DNA of 64,000 nt from Mycoplasma elephantis ATCC 51980 (GTDB lineage: Bacteria; Bacillota_I; Bacilli_A; Mycoplasmatales; Metamycoplasmataceae), in assembly GCF_000687815.1 (NCBI RefSeq), contig NZ_JHXU01000002.1:31819-95818 (forward strand). Reading direction: 5' to 3'. The translations under genes and the position numbers were made by a program. This document shows positions 21,933-34,282 of the stretch, piece after piece. The stretch's first letter is position 1. Each line of letters opens with the position of its first letter. Below the pieces are notes generated by a model, which saw only the letters and a list, made by a program, of their open reading frames with translations, was not told the origin of the DNA and did no database searches.

Positions 21933-22905
21933 TTATTTTGATCCTCAAATTTTTTTACCAAAAGGTATCGGGTTTCCTCACGTTCTCTTTAGTATTGGTA
22001 ATTATAATTACCACACATATTCTTTAACTATGATGTTAGGAATAATTGCTTCCATTTTAACAATTGCTTATTTTTGAAAACGAGAAAAATACAGTTGAGA
22101 AATTTTTCTAACAATGGTAATTATAACTATTCCTTCCGCATTTATTGGTGCTAGATTATGATTCGTAACTGAAAAATTAATTTATTATCGTGATACATTT
22201 AATTTTAGCCGTTGGTACGCTATCTGAGATGGGGGACTCGCTATTCAAGGTGGGGTAATGATGGCCTTTATAACTAATGCTATTTATTTATCAACAAAAA
22301 CATATGAGGTGGATATAATTAAAATCTTTACTTTTATATTCCCGGCAGTATTGATAGGTCAAGTTATTGGTAGATTTGGTAATTATGCAAACCATGAAAT
22401 TTACGGTGGTATTGATTGAACAGGAAGAAGCGCATTATGAATGGGATATGGTCCAGGTTCAAACATGTTTTTATCAGATCATTTAACAAACGATTTAAAT
22501 ATAAATGGAGCATTTCGACATCCTTTATTTATATATGAAGCCGGACTCAACCTTATAGGTTATATCATATTGGTTTGATTATGTAACGGTATGAATTTAT
22601 TAAAACCAGGTTCAACCGGTTCATTGTATTTTGTTTGGTATGGAGTAGTTAGAATGATTATGGAACCATATCGTATTCATGCTTACGGAATTTATCAAAT
22701 TACTTCTGCACTTTTTCTTGTTTTAGGAATGATAGGATTTGTTACATTTGAATTTATTTTAGATTTATATAATAGACAATGAATCAAGTCACAATTTAGA
22801 TTTAATATGATAAGAAAAAATGAAAAAGAAAAACCAGAAAATTATCAAAATTGAATACAAAAATTATTTAAAATTCAACAAAAAAGACAAATCCAAAATA
22901 ATTAA
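21925..22905 (+). CDS. lgt: prolipoprotein diacylglyceryl transferase
   Basis: 326-aa membrane enzyme that attaches diacylglycerol to the lipobox cysteine of prolipoproteins such as those at 975, 13616 and 27199. About seven membrane spans. Signatures: RWYAIWDGGLAIQGGV, and RFGNYANHEIYG, the Lgt family signature with conserved Arg and Asn. Many TGA-encoded Trp residues are read through. It overlaps hprK by 8 nt and is followed after 9 nt by trxB. Confidence 0.95.
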
Positions 22906-22914
22906 GGGGGGAAT

Positions 22915-23820
22915 ATGTACGATGTTGTAATTATTGGCGCAGGCCCAGGAGGTCTTAATGCAGCTCTTTATGCAGCCCGCAATAATCTTAAAGTATTAAT
23001 TTTAGAAAAATCTGCACCAGGTGGTAAGTTATTGGTAACAAATAAAATTGAAAATTGAATTGGTGATAATTTTATTACAGGTTTTGATTTGGCTCAAAGA
23101 TTTTTAAATCATGTTAAAAAAACAAACGCAGAATTACAAACGGCTGATGTCGTCAACATTAGATCAAACTCAATTAATGACAAAGATATTTTATTATCTA
23201 ATGGAAAAGTAGTTAAAACAAAATCCATCATTATTGCAACCGGTATGACAAATAGGGAGCCATCTTTTATAAAGAACTTAAATAAATTTAAAAATAAAGG
23301 TTTTTCTTATTGTGGAATTTGTGATGGCCCAATGTTTAAAGATAAAAATATTGTAGTATTAGGGGGTGGAAATTCTGCTGTTGAAGAGGGAACCTTTCTT
23401 ACTTCAGTTGCTTCAAAACTTTACTTAATAACAAATTCCGACACATTAACCGCAGAAAAAAAACTTGTCGATGAGTTAAAAAGCAAGAAAAATGTTGAAA
23501 TAATCTTGAATGCAAATGTTAAGGAATTAAAAGGCAATGATTTTATTGAAACAGTAATTTATGAAAAAAACAATCAACTAATTGAAATAACTGCAAGCGC
23601 ATTATTTGCATATATTGGAATGATGCCAGCCACAGATTTTGCTAAGGATTTAATGATAACCAATGAATATGGCTTTATCACAACAAATGAAAATATGGAA
23701 ACAAAAATAGGAAATATTTTTGCGATTGGAGATGTTCGTGATAAAAATGTCCGTCAAATAATTACAGCGGCATCAGATGGGGCAATTGCAGCTAAAACTA
23801 TAATAAACAGACTAGGATAA
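22915..23820 (+). CDS. trxB: thioredoxin reductase
   Basis: 301-aa FAD/NADPH flavoenzyme that keeps thioredoxin reduced. FAD-binding GAGPGGLNAA at residues 8-17, redox-active CGIC in YCGICDGPMF, NADPH-binding GGGNSAVEE, and C-terminal FAIGDVRDKNVRQI. The usual Ala-Thr between the cysteines is Gly-Ile here. GGGGGG lies just before the ATG. Last gene of the hprK-lgt-trxB unit. Confidence 0.95.
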
Positions 23821-23822
23821 AT

Positions 23823-23849
23823 AAAAAACAACTATTAGGGTTGTTTTTT
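23823..23849. terminator. bidirectional terminator trxB / folD
   Basis: Stem AAAAAACAAC/GTTGTTTTTT with a 7-nt loop. It contains the folD stop codon and lies directly after trxB. Confidence 0.85.
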
Positions 23850-24674
23850 ATTTACTGTATATGGGTTATTAATCAAATTATATAAAAGGCTAACGACTGT
23901 TAATGGGCCAACACCACCCGGAACAGGAGCAAAGAAGCTTGCTTTTGTCTCTAATTTTTCAGGGTCAACATCACCTTTAAGTTTGTATTCTGTTTGTTTA
24001 TCAATATTTGTTCCAACATCAATAACAACACAATTATCTTTTATCATTTGATAATTCACAAGATGAGCGGTTCCAGCGGCAACTATTAAAACATCATTTA
24101 CGTTTATATTATCGATACCTGTTGATAAATCATACGTATTGACAATTGCCCCTCTTTTTCTTAATAAATAAGAAATAGGTTTTCCAACTAAATTTGATTG
24201 TCCTATTACACCACATTTCTTAGCATAAACATCAATATCATAATAATCAATAATATTTAAAATAGCATTGGCTGTAGCGGGTGTAAATGAAGTTTTATCA
24301 TTATAGAATTTATTATTATTTTTAGAAGTTAAACCATCTATATCTTTTCTATATGGTATTAAATCGCAAACTTTTTGTTTATCTAAGTGCTTTGGCAAGG
24401 GTAATTGAACCATAATACCATCGAATTTATCTTCATTATTTAAGAAAAACTTTTTTAATTCCTCGAATTTAACATCTTCTGAAAAAGAGAATAATTGAGC
24501 ATTTATACCTAATTCATTAGCTTTTTTTATTTTTAAGCTTACATATTTATTAGATGATTCTAATGTGCCAACTTGTATTATTGCTAATGATGGCTTTACT
24601 TTTAGGCCTTTTACTCTATCTTTAATTATTTCGGTTATTTCAAGAGCTACCTTCTTACCATCCATTAAATACAT
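23835..24674 (-). CDS. folD: methylenetetrahydrofolate dehydrogenase/cyclohydrolase
   Basis: 279-aa bifunctional one-carbon enzyme interconverting 5,10-methylene- and 10-formyl-tetrahydrofolate. YVSLKIKKANELG contains the catalytic Tyr and Lys; VQLPLPKH, GQSNLVGKPISYLL and PVPGGVGPLTV are family signatures. Start at 24674 is favoured over the internal ATG at 24665, because AAGGAA is 6 nt upstream of it. The start overlaps the valS 3' end by 10 nt, so folD is translationally coupled to valS. Confidence 0.95.
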   Translation of the reverse strand: MYLMDGKKVALEITEIIKDRVKGLKVKPSLAIIQVGTLESSNKYVSLKIKKANELGINAQLFSFSEDVKFEELKKFFLNNEDKFDGIMVQLPLPKHLDKQKVCDLIPYRKDIDGLTSKNNNKFYNDKTSFTPATANAILNIIDYYDIDVYAKKCGVIGQSNLVGKPISYLLRKRGAIVNTYDLSTGIDNINVNDVLIVAAGTAHLVNYQMIKDNCVVIDVGTNIDKQTEYKLKGDVDPEKLETKASFFAPVPGGVGPLTVVSLLYNLINNPYTVNKKQP

Positions 24675-27142
24675 TCTAATTCCTTTTTGTATTGGTTAAG
24701 TTTTTGTTTGTAATTTTCATATTTTTCTTTTTCTATTTCTATTTTTTCACGTGGCGCTTTAGAAATAAAATTCTCATTGTTTAAAATTTGTTCAGATCTA
24801 ACAATTTCTTTTTCATAAAATATAATTTTTGCTTCAATATCATTTTTTAGTTTTGTTTTTGTGTTTTCATCCATTTTAATGTATAGATTACCTAATGATA
24901 AAGCAACTAAATAATCCTTGTTTTGTTCAAATTTTGCATTAGCTATTTTATTTATTGATGTAATAATATTTTCATTTAGAACTCCATCATAATCAAAACC
25001 AATAATATCTTTATTACTTATATTGTTATTTTGGCGATACTTACGAATTGATGTAATAATTTCAATTATTATATCTATGTTATTTGATAAATTATATTTC
25101 TTAAATTTTGGTCATTTATTATCTAAGACTGATTCATTAAATAATGTATTAAAAATTGCATCTGTAATAAATGGTAAAAATGGATGTAATACAATTAGAG
25201 TCTTCTTAAGAATTTCAAGTGATTGATATTTATTATCAATAGTTTTAGAAAGTTCAATATATCATGATGAAAAATCATTATAAATATACTTTTCAATCTC
25301 TTTTCCGATAATCGAAAATTCATATTTTTTCAATAATTTTTGAATATTTTTATTCAAATTACGCAATTTATTGTTTATTCATTTATCAATCTCATATAAC
25401 TCTTTATTACCACTTTCTTCTTTATTTTTTATATACCTTGCAACGTTTCAAAGTTTATTTATCAATGATTGATGGATGGCAAAATCCTTATTTGAAATAC
25501 GTAAATCATTACCGGCTTTTGTGTTAGAAACAATCGTTCATCTTAAGGTATCGCTGCCATATTTTTTAATAACATCATTAGGATCAATTCCGTTATTCAA
25601 ACTTTTTGACATTTTGACATTATTCTCATCCCTAACTAAACCGTGAATCATAATATTTTTAAAAGGGGCCTTACCTGTAAATTCTAAGCTAAAGAAGTAC
25701 ATTCTTGCTATTCAAAAAAATATTAAATCACGCCCGGTAACAAGCAAATCAATAGGATAATAGTGTTCTAAATTTTTAGTACTTTGAGGCCACCCTAAAA
25801 ATGTAAAAGAACTTATCCCACTACTAAACCATGTATCTAAAACATCTTCGTCTTGAATTCAATCTTTGCCTGGAGAATCTATTTGAACTTTAATTTGATC
25901 ACCTTTATATCAAGCGGGTATTCTATGACCCCATCATAATTGACGAGATATTGTTCAATCATGAACATTATTCATTCATCTTTTCAATTCTTTTGAGAAT
26001 CTTGAAGGATAAAATTTAGAACATAACTTTGTTTTTAAATTTTCTAAAACATCTTTACTAAATTGTTCCATTTTTACAAATCATTGGTCTCTAACTAAAA
26101 TTTCAACAGGAGTTTTAGTTCTTTCACTTAGACCTACATTAGAAATTGTTTTTTCAATCTTTAATACAAAATTGTTATTAATAAGAAATTCATTTATTTT
26201 TGCTCTCGCACTAACCCTATCCATTCCACTAAATTGTTTTGCGTTATATAAAATCCCATTTTCATCTATTGTTTCATTTATTTCCAGATTATATTTCTTA
26301 ATTATTTCAATATCCTCAATTGCATGAGCCGACAATTTCATCAATCCTGTCCCAAAGGATGGATCTATATATTCATCAGCAATTATTGGTATTTCAGAAT
26401 TTAAAAGCGGATGGCTAACTTTTTTGCCGAGTAAATGCTTAAATCTTTTATCATTAGGATTAAATACTACCGCCACATCAGAGAATAAAGTTTCTGTACG
26501 TACAGTAGCAATGGTTATAAATTCATCGCTTCCCACAATTGGATATTTGATGTAAACCATATCTTGTTCAATTTCTTCGTTTACAACTTCAACATTACTT
26601 AATGCGGTTTTTAGTTTACAATCCCAATTAATTGGAGACTTTCCTTTATATATATAGCCTTTATTGTAAAGATGAACAAACACTTTTAAAACCGCTTCAT
26701 TAGCTTCATCATCAAGAGTAAAACGTTCATTTTCAAAATCAAGTGATAAACCTAATCCTTCTCATTGTTTTCTCATTATTGTTGAGTATTTAGATTTTCA
26801 TTTTCAACATTCTTCCAAAAATGCTTCACGACCTAATTTATGTTTATCTTTTCCTTCTTCAACTAATAATTGTTCAACTTTTGATTGAGTAGCAATTCCT
26901 GCATGATCCATACCAGCAATAAACCAAACATCATAATTATTTAATTTATAATATCTATTAATTGTGTCTGGAATATATGTGTCAAGAGCATGCCCTAAAT
27001 GAAGAACTCCCGTGACATTTGGAGGAGGTAACAAAATAGTAAAAGGTTTTTTGCTTAAATCATGATTTGAAAAATAGCGTTTTTCAACCCATTTTTTAAA
27101 AATAATTGGTTCGAATTTATTATGATCAAAAATTTTATCCAT
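24665..27142 (-). CDS. valS: valyl-tRNA synthetase
   Basis: 825-aa class I synthetase charging tRNA-Val. HIGH motif in [21 protein letters not shown] in [14 protein letters not shown], and an editing domain segment [18 protein letters not shown]. The last ~60 residues are the coiled-coil Val-specific tail ([19 protein letters not shown]). Somewhat shorter than E. coli ValRS (951 aa), as usual in mycoplasmas. Many TGA Trp codons. No T-box leader is seen in the 56 nt to the divergent lipoprotein gene. Confidence 0.97.
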
Positions 27143-27198
27143 TGATCTCCATTTCTAATATTTAATATTATATTATTAAATTAATTATAATAGGTACT

Positions 27199-27984
27199 AT
27201 GAAAATAAAAAAAATAACAATGCTGTTTTCATTATCTTTTTTACCAAACTTGACCACAATATCATGTATAAATAATAATGATTACAATATTGATAAAATA
27301 AACGAATTTAGAGGAAAAAGAGTAATTAATAACTTAAAAATAGATATTATAGGCGAAAATTGTAATCTATATACAAGCTATAACAAGATTAATTTTAATA
27401 AAGATAATAATAATCAAATTCTTCTATCCGATATCGTTCAAAATGATTTATTTAAAAATAATTATTTATTAGAATTAGTAGATAAAAATAACTCTTTATT
27501 TCTAAAACTATTAAGTAGAACAACACCTGCAAATGCTACATATTTTGAGTGCATAAAATGTAATATGGACTATAAAATTTTAAATGTAGAAAAAAAATAT
27601 AATACAAATAATAAATTAATAAATATAAAATTTATGTTTGATTTAAAGACATATGTTTATGCAAATAATAATGAAAAATATTACTTAAGTACCACAAATG
27701 ATGTAAATTATGTTTTAAATCATTCTAACGAATTCCAAAAAATTAAAATTTATTATGATGAATCTATGAAACCGAAAAATATAAACCAACTAACTTCATA
27801 TTTAAATCCCGGATTTGACATAAATAGTATTAGTAATGAAACTAAAAAACAATTGTCAATTATTCATTTTTTATCAACTTATGCAAGACAAAATCTATAT
27901 TTTGTAATTGATAAAAATATTTTTAAAGAAGATAACATAGACTTAAAAATGAATAAACCAAAAATTTCTATCCAAATTGTTTAA
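27199..27984 (+). CDS. putative lipoprotein
   Basis: 261-aa predicted surface lipoprotein, family not recognised. Signal peptide MKIKKITMLFSLSFLPN leads to lipobox TISC at about residue 23. The mature part is Asn/Lys/Tyr-rich, with two cysteines in FECIKCNMDYK. It is divergent from valS and converges with the 703-aa gene, overlapping that gene's stop by 3 nt, so no terminator fits between them. Confidence 0.75.
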   Translation: MKIKKITMLFSLSFLPNLTTISCINNNDYNIDKINEFRGKRVINNLKIDIIGENCNLYTSYNKINFNKDNNNQILLSDIVQNDLFKNNYLLELVDKNNSLFLKLLSRTTPANATYFECIKCNMDYKILNVEKKYNTNNKLINIKFMFDLKTYVYANNNEKYYLSTTNDVNYVLNHSNEFQKIKIYYDESMKPKNINQLTSYLNPGFDINSISNETKKQLSIIHFLSTYARQNLYFVIDKNIFKEDNIDLKMNKPKISIQIV

Positions 27985-30092
27985 TCATCCTTTTCATGCA
28001 CATATCTCGATAATTCTCATTCATTGGTATTTTCAATAATCACCTTCTTAGTTTCATCATTATTTACATCAAGTTTTGACTTTAATTTAAAATAATTTAA
28101 TGACATTAAATTATTTTCTTTAATAATATTTACATAATTATGTGGAACAGTTTTTTCGTAATTTCTATATTTATTCAAGAAATTTTCTTGATTTTCAACA
28201 TTAAATGAATTTAAAATAAAATTATTTTTGACAAAATAAACTCAATCAATTTTTCACTCTTTAAGTTTTTTAGAAATATCATTATCATTAATTAAAACAT
28301 AAGAAATACTGCAACAATTTAATTGGTTAAGAATTTGATAAACATTAGAATAAAACCATGCACCAAATGGAGAATCTAAATTTATTTTCGACAAATCCAT
28401 CTGTATAATATTTTGATTTTCTAAAATCTTAGATAAAAGGATTATTTTATTAGAATTAAATTCATTAATAAATTTGTATTTGTTTACCAAAATTTCTGGA
28501 TTGATATTAAAAATATCAATCATATTTAAAAATCTATATGCCTTAACAAATTTTTTAAATGAATTAAATCTACATATTTTATATTTACGCAGAAAATCAA
28601 TAATATCTTTCTCTAATTTATCAATCATAAATTCAATCTTCTTTTTTTCCAATATTGAATCAAACTTATTTTCTAATTCCGCTCAAGATTGATGATTTTC
28701 TTTTAAAATATTTTTTATTTTTTTTAAAAATAATTTGTTTTCTTTAGTCTTTTTTCTCTGAGTTAGTAAAAAACTATCTAAAAGAAAATTATTAAGTTTT
28801 ATCTTTTGATTACTAGAAGTTTTTTGATGATTATCGATTCATTTTTTTTCAGCCATATCATCATAATATGAATAATATTTATTAATAAATAAATTATGCA
28901 TGTCAAGATTATTTCTGTTTCATGAAATTAGCTTGTGGTTTGTTGAAATTGAGTGTTTAATAACATCAATTTGTCTCTTGAATTCATTTTGATTTTTTTT
29001 ATTTTGAATAATAAATTCGTCTAAAATGTCTTTGACGAAATTAGCAATTAAACGTGGAAATTTTTTGTTTTGCTTTTCAAATATTGAATAATTGTTTTTT
29101 GATATAGTAAAAAAATAAAGTTCACTTAAAATTTTATTTTCAAAATTTTTAAATTGTTCTTTAGAAAGAAATAAAAACTTATTTTTTTGTTTTCTTACCG
29201 AATATGCGAAATTAGAATATATTTGTTGACGATACCTCAATAATGATTCATTATTTTTTATATTTGTTTTGTATTTAACACTTATTTGAAAAATCATTTG
29301 ATCAAAATCTTTTGATGCAAATTTCTTTCTTTTGTTAATAGTTTTTTTTATTTCTTCTATTTCTTCTTTTAAATTTCTTATTTTATTTAAGTTATCATAT
29401 GATAAACTTGGTTTATCAACAATATTTCTTATAACCTTAATTTGTGAATAATTATTTTTTAAACGCGCTTCTAATTCTTGTGAGTTGCTTCTTTTATCAT
29501 CGAAAATAAAATTCTTGATGATACTATGAATATCAAATAATGATTTAATCCTTGTGACATTTACTTGATCAACAAGTAAATTAAACTGTTCTAAAAATTC
29601 AGTCATGCTTTCAAAAGAGAAATTTAATTTCTCATTTAAAAACTTTTGAAAATAAAAGAAAAAAAATTGATTTATCTTTTGATATCTTGCTCTTTCATTT
29701 ATATTTCTTTGTTCAGCTATATTTGCATGCAACTTAAAAAAATTAGATTTAAGGTGTTTGTATTTATACTTTAATTCTTTTTTGGTAGGTAATTTTATTG
29801 CTTCGCTTTTACTATACAAATCATTAAAAACAAACGATTCAGATATTTGTTCTTTTCCTTCTTCACACCTAAACATTGGGATATATGTATTTATTTGACC
29901 AACATATATTCCATTATCATTTTCTAAGACACAATTTTTTTTATTAAATAAATTAATTGATTTTATATTATTTTCTTCTGAGAAAAAAAATAAATGATGA
30001 GAATTTTCATGAACCAACATTGGAGAAACATATTTTTTTTGTGTTCCACACCAATTTAAATCATTAATATAAAACAAAAGTTTTTTTCTCAT
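27981..30092 (-). CDS. large protein with degenerate ABC-ATPase-like ends, partner of ECF S component
   Basis: 703 aa, not confidently assigned. The first ~60 residues (LLFYINDLNWCGTQKKY, HLFFFSEENN) and last ~200 (NKIILLSKILENQNIIQMDL, NLDSPFGAWFYSNVYQILN, YVLINDNDISKKLK, VYFVKNNFIL) read like the outer parts of an ABC ATPase: a Walker-B-like strand followed by a D-loop-like LDS. No Walker A or LSGGQ is visible. About 400 residues of Lys/Glu/Asn-rich helical sequence lie between. AAAGGTG precedes the ATG at 30092. It starts 9 nt after the ECF-type S component, so the two are cotranscribed. The resemblance is my inference; the protein could be entirely different. Confidence 0.5.
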
Positions 30093-30101
30093 AATCACCT
30101 T

Positions 30102-31115
30102 TTAATAAACTATGCTTTGATTCTTATTAATTAAACCAAAAACAATTGAATATGAATAATAAATAATAGTTAAATTAATTCAAATTTTAATTGGAGATGT
30201 CGCAATATGAGTAATTATAAATAACGGTCATTTTGAAATATTTCCAGATAATGAAGTGGCATCAGCCATTGATAATATTGGAACATTTATAAATTCTAGA
30301 AGAGCGCTAAAAATTATGATCGGAACAAAAATTGTATATTTTTCTGGTTTTATTTTAAATCTTCCAACAATAATAAAAACACCCATTGTACTAAACCCAA
30401 AAACAAGTAAACCTAATAGAACATATCTATTTTTTATAACTGAATCTTCCAACATTTCATCGGTAATAATATTAGGAAGGGCAAAAGCAATAGAAATAGT
30501 AAAAATTACTGCTACCAAAATAGAAGTTGCAACAATCATATTAATATTCATTAAAGTTGTTGAGTATTTACGGATTCTTCATCTTTTAATTTTTGCCTCA
30601 CGATAAAGAATTGTCACTTCTAATTTAGAAATCATGTCTTTGTATTTGTTAGCTTTTTTTGCATCAACTTTTTTTAACTTTTCTTTTAAAAGTAAAATTT
30701 TTTGCTTTGCCTTAACAATTTTTCTTTTATGAAAACTAATTCTAATGTCATATCCAAAATAATAACCTAAAAATTTAATAAAAAATCATCCCACTAATCC
30801 CGAAACAACTCCATTCATCATTGTTGCAAGAGTATAAAATGGATGGAAGAATATTGGCAAAAACATAAATGAAATCAAATCAGCTATAAGCCCAGTTAAT
30901 AAACCAACAATTGGACCAAAAATAAATCCCGTAATTTTTACTGGTAAACCAATAAACGAAATTTTAAATGTGGGGATAGATGCTAAAAATATAATTTGTG
31001 TACCAATAATTACAAAAACAACAGCAATTGATATTAAGATAGCTGTAAAAGATATTTTTCTTATTTCCCAAAATCTTCTAGATTTTGTTGTTTTATTTTG
31101 TTTTTCTTCGAACAT
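30102..31115 (-). CDS. ECF transporter S component (FolT-like) with cytoplasmic insertion
   Basis: 337-aa membrane protein, vitamin-binding subunit of an energy-coupling-factor transporter. Residues ~18-110 show the S-component pattern: FTAILISIAVVFVIIG, FKISFIGLPVKITGFIFGP, GLLTGLIADLISF and a gated FYTLATMMNGVVSGLVGW. The last ~150 residues carry four more hydrophobic spans. Between them is a charged helical insertion of about 70 aa (KRKIVKAKQKILLLKEKL onward) that typical S components lack, making it nearly twice the usual length. Substrate unknown; a folate-type pattern is the best guess. No EcfA/EcfT genes are adjacent; its operon partner is the 703-aa protein. Confidence 0.75.
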
Positions 31116-31137
31116 ATATTAATAATATAATAATATA

Positions 31138-31572
31138 TTATTTATGATAATTTGAATTAGAATTAATTTTTATGCCTCTATATATTTGTTCTATAAGCAT
31201 TATTCTAAATAATTCATGTGGAAAAGTTAAATCTGAAAACGAAATAGAACAATAATCCTTAATTAATTCCTTATCAAAACCATTTGAACTTCCTATTAAA
31301 AATGTAATGTTTGAATTATTTAATTTTTTGGCAAATTGTAATGAATCTATCTTTTCACCATTTAAATCTAAAAAATATGTTATTGAATTTTTTGGAATTT
31401 TATCTATCGCCAATTCTGTTTCTTGCCTTATTTTTAAATCAATATTTTTTATATTTAATTCTTTCAATTCAATAACGTTAATTTTACACCCATGAATTTT
31501 GTTTAAATAATCATCAAAAAGTAATTTATTATTTTTTGAAAGTTTTCCAAAACACACTAAATTAATTTGCAT
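31138..31572 (-). CDS. rlmH: 23S rRNA (pseudouridine1915-N3)-methyltransferase
   Basis: 144-aa SPOUT methyltransferase acting on 70S ribosomes at helix 69. FLIGSSNGFDKEL is the SAM knot loop (usually GGAxG; here GSSNG), and LTFPHELFRIMLIEQIYRG with C-terminal SNYHK are the family signatures. The ATG at 31572 has GGAAG 7 nt upstream; an in-frame ATG at 31584 has no site. The start overlaps the end of mnmG by 11 nt, so the two are coupled. Confidence 0.93.
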   Translation of the reverse strand: MQINLVCFGKLSKNNKLLFDDYLNKIHGCKINVIELKELNIKNIDLKIRQETELAIDKIPKNSITYFLDLNGEKIDSLQFAKKLNNSNITFLIGSSNGFDKELIKDYCSISFSDLTFPHELFRIMLIEQIYRGIKINSNSNYHK

Positions 31573-33403
31573 TATTACTTCCATTAATCTTTAATCAGTA
31601 AATTAACATTTGTATATCACTAGGGTTTATTCCACTAATTCTGGATGCTTGCCCTATTGTTTCAGGTAAAACTTCTTTGAATTTTAATCTAGCCTCAATA
31701 GCAATATTATCAACTTTGTCATAATCTATATTTTCAGGAATCTTTAAATTTTCTAGTTTTTGCATTTTATTTGCATCATTAATTTGTTTTTCAATATAAC
31801 CATTTAACCTTACATTAACCATGACTTCGTAAGGAAATTCAAACCCTGCCAAAATATCATTATAATCAACTTCTGGGCGAGCTAAAAGTTGAAGATAGCT
31901 AACAGCATTACTAATACCATATTTTGTAGCAATTTCAGATTTTGTAGAAACAAATTTTTCTTTTAATTCCTTTATTTTTTGCTCAATTTTCTCATATTTT
32001 GTTTTTACAAAATTTAGTTTTTCTTTACTTTTTATATTTATTTCTTTAGCATATTTATAAAGCCTTTTATCAGCATTATCATTACGTAACAAAAGCCTAT
32101 ATTCTGCACGACTTGTTAACATTCTATATGGTTCTTTCGTTCCTTTTGTTGTAAGGTCATCTATCAAAACACCTATATAAGCATCATTTCTAGCTATTGT
32201 AATTGCTGGTTGATTATTAATTTTTCTAGCAGCATTTATCCCCGCTATTAAGCCTTGTGCCGCAGCTTCTTCATAACCACTTGTACCATTTATTTGACCT
32301 GCCATAAAAAGGTTTTTTATCTTTTTTGTTTCTAAACTTTTTTTAAGATTTAGGGGGTTTATAGCATCATACTCAATGGCGTACGCTCATTTTTGTACTT
32401 TTGCATTTTCTAAACCTGGTATGGTTTTAATTATCTCTTTTTGAATATCTATAGGCATCGAAGTTGATAAACCGTTTATATACATAATATCTTGCCTATT
32501 TGTTTCTGGTTCAAAGAAAATTTGATGTCTTTCTTTAGTGGGAAATTTTACGATTTTGTCTTCTATTGATGGACAATATCTAGGACCTATACCTTGAATT
32601 AATCCTGAATACATTGCAGATTTTTTTAAATTTTTAGAAATAATATCATGTGTTTTCGGAGTTGTGTATGTTAAATAACATGAAATTTGATTTTCTAATT
32701 TTAATTTATCATTATCGCTAAAAGTAAATTCATAATTATCAAGTTCTTCTTTTTCAACTTTTGAAAAATCTATACTATTGCTATAAATTCTTGGAGGAGT
32801 ACCAGTTTTTAATCTTTGAATATCTAACCCTATTTTTTTTAATGATTCACTAAGTAAACTAGAAGTTTTTTGATTATCCGGTCCAGAAATTTTAACTTCA
32901 CTACCACGCAAAACTTTTGAACTCATATATGTGCCTGTTGTAATCACAATTACTTTCGTTTTTATAATTGTTCCATCTTCTAAAACAACGCCACAAACTT
33001 GATTTTTATCTATTAATATATCGATAACCATTCCTTCAATCAAGAATAAATTTTCTTGTTGTTGCGCGCTATTTAATATAACTTTACTGTATTCTTCTTT
33101 ATCTATTTGTGCTCTAAGAGCTCTCACGGCAGGACCTTTAGATTCATTTAAGAGTTTAATTTGAATTTTTGTTTTGTCTGCCCAGTATGCTTGCATACCA
33201 CCTAGGGCATCAATTTCTCTTGTTATTATACCTTTAGCAGGCCCCCCTATACTTGGGTTGCATGGCATCATACCCATTTTACTTAAATCTAAAGTTATAA
33301 GTCCTGTTTTTTTATTATGTTTTGCTAAGGCAAATGCTGCTTCTAATCCTGCATGTCCCGCCCCGACCACTAAAGCATCGTATGATATTTCTTTTTTGCT
33401 CAT
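31562..33403 (-). CDS. mnmG: tRNA uridine-5-carboxymethylaminomethyl modification enzyme, FAD subunit
   Basis: 613-aa FAD protein that with MnmE modifies the wobble uridine of tRNAs. FAD-binding [12 protein letters not shown] near residue 12, [13 protein letters not shown], and the C-terminal [14 protein letters not shown] are family signatures. The final TGA at 31595 is a Trp, and the frame continues LKINGSNN to TAA at 31562, giving the normal bacterial C-terminus that would be lost with the standard code. Followed by rlmH with an 11-nt overlap. Confidence 0.96.
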
Positions 33404-33468
33404 GTTAATATTTTAATCAAATTATATTATTTGTTTACTAATTAATAATGTTTGTATAATAATAAAAT

Positions 33469-34272
33469 ATGAATAGTAAAAATATTAGATTAGTAGATAA
33501 AAATTTAGAAACACATTATTTAACTAATGAATATATAAAAAAATATCTTGATTATTTAGTAGATTGAATAAAAGAAAAAGTTAAAAACGCAAATGCTAAT
33601 GGAGTTGTTATTGGTATTTCTGGGGGTATTGATTCTGCAGTTACATTAGCAATAGCTAAATTAGCTTTTAAAAAAAATATTAAGGCTATTTCGATACCTA
33701 TAAATTCACTAAATAAACAACATGAAAATGATATACAGTTATTAAGCGAAAAATTTGATATTCCAATAGAAAACATTGATTTAACACAGGAATATAAAAA
33801 TTTAATAAACAATTTAAATTTAAAAAATACTCTTGCAAAAGTAAATATTATGCCTCGTCTTAGAATGATTGTCTTATATGCTAAAGCGCAAGAAAATAAT
33901 TATCTTGTTTGCGGAACTGATAATTATGATGAATGATTCACAGGATATTTTACAAAGCATGGTGATGGAGCGGCGGATTTATTTCCTTTAGGTAATTTAT
34001 TAAAAACAGAAGTAAAATTATTAGCAAAATATTTAAATGTACCAGATAGCATTATCAATAAAAAACCTAGTGCGGACTTATGAGAATTACAAACTGATGA
34101 AGAAGAAATGCAAATCTCATATGATGAATTAGACTTATATTTATTAAATAATAAAGATAATTTGAGTAAAAATCAAATTAATAGAATAAAATATTTAAAC
34201 AATATTAGTAAACATAAACGTGAAATTGGTTTAAGACCAAAAACACTTTTTGAAATTTTAAAAAATAAATAG
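33469..34272 (+). CDS. nadE: NH3-dependent NAD+ synthetase
   Basis: 267-aa enzyme that amidates nicotinic acid adenine dinucleotide with ammonia and ATP. PP-loop [13 protein letters not shown] near residue 50, then [35 protein letters not shown] and [17 protein letters not shown]. No glutaminase domain, so the ammonia-dependent form. Cotranscribed with the YebC-family gene 10 nt downstream, whose ribosome-binding site AAAGGA lies just after its stop. Confidence 0.95.
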
Positions 34273-34282
34273 AAAGGATAAA

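Noticed and set aside
27143..27198. T-box leader for valS or tyrS
   Set aside because: The upstream gaps are too short (56 nt for valS, none for tyrS) and have no specifier-loop or T-box sequence.
30256..30606. Plus-strand open frame opposite the ECF S component
   Set aside because: Antisense shadow of a hydrophobic gene; the minus strand shows the membrane-protein pattern.
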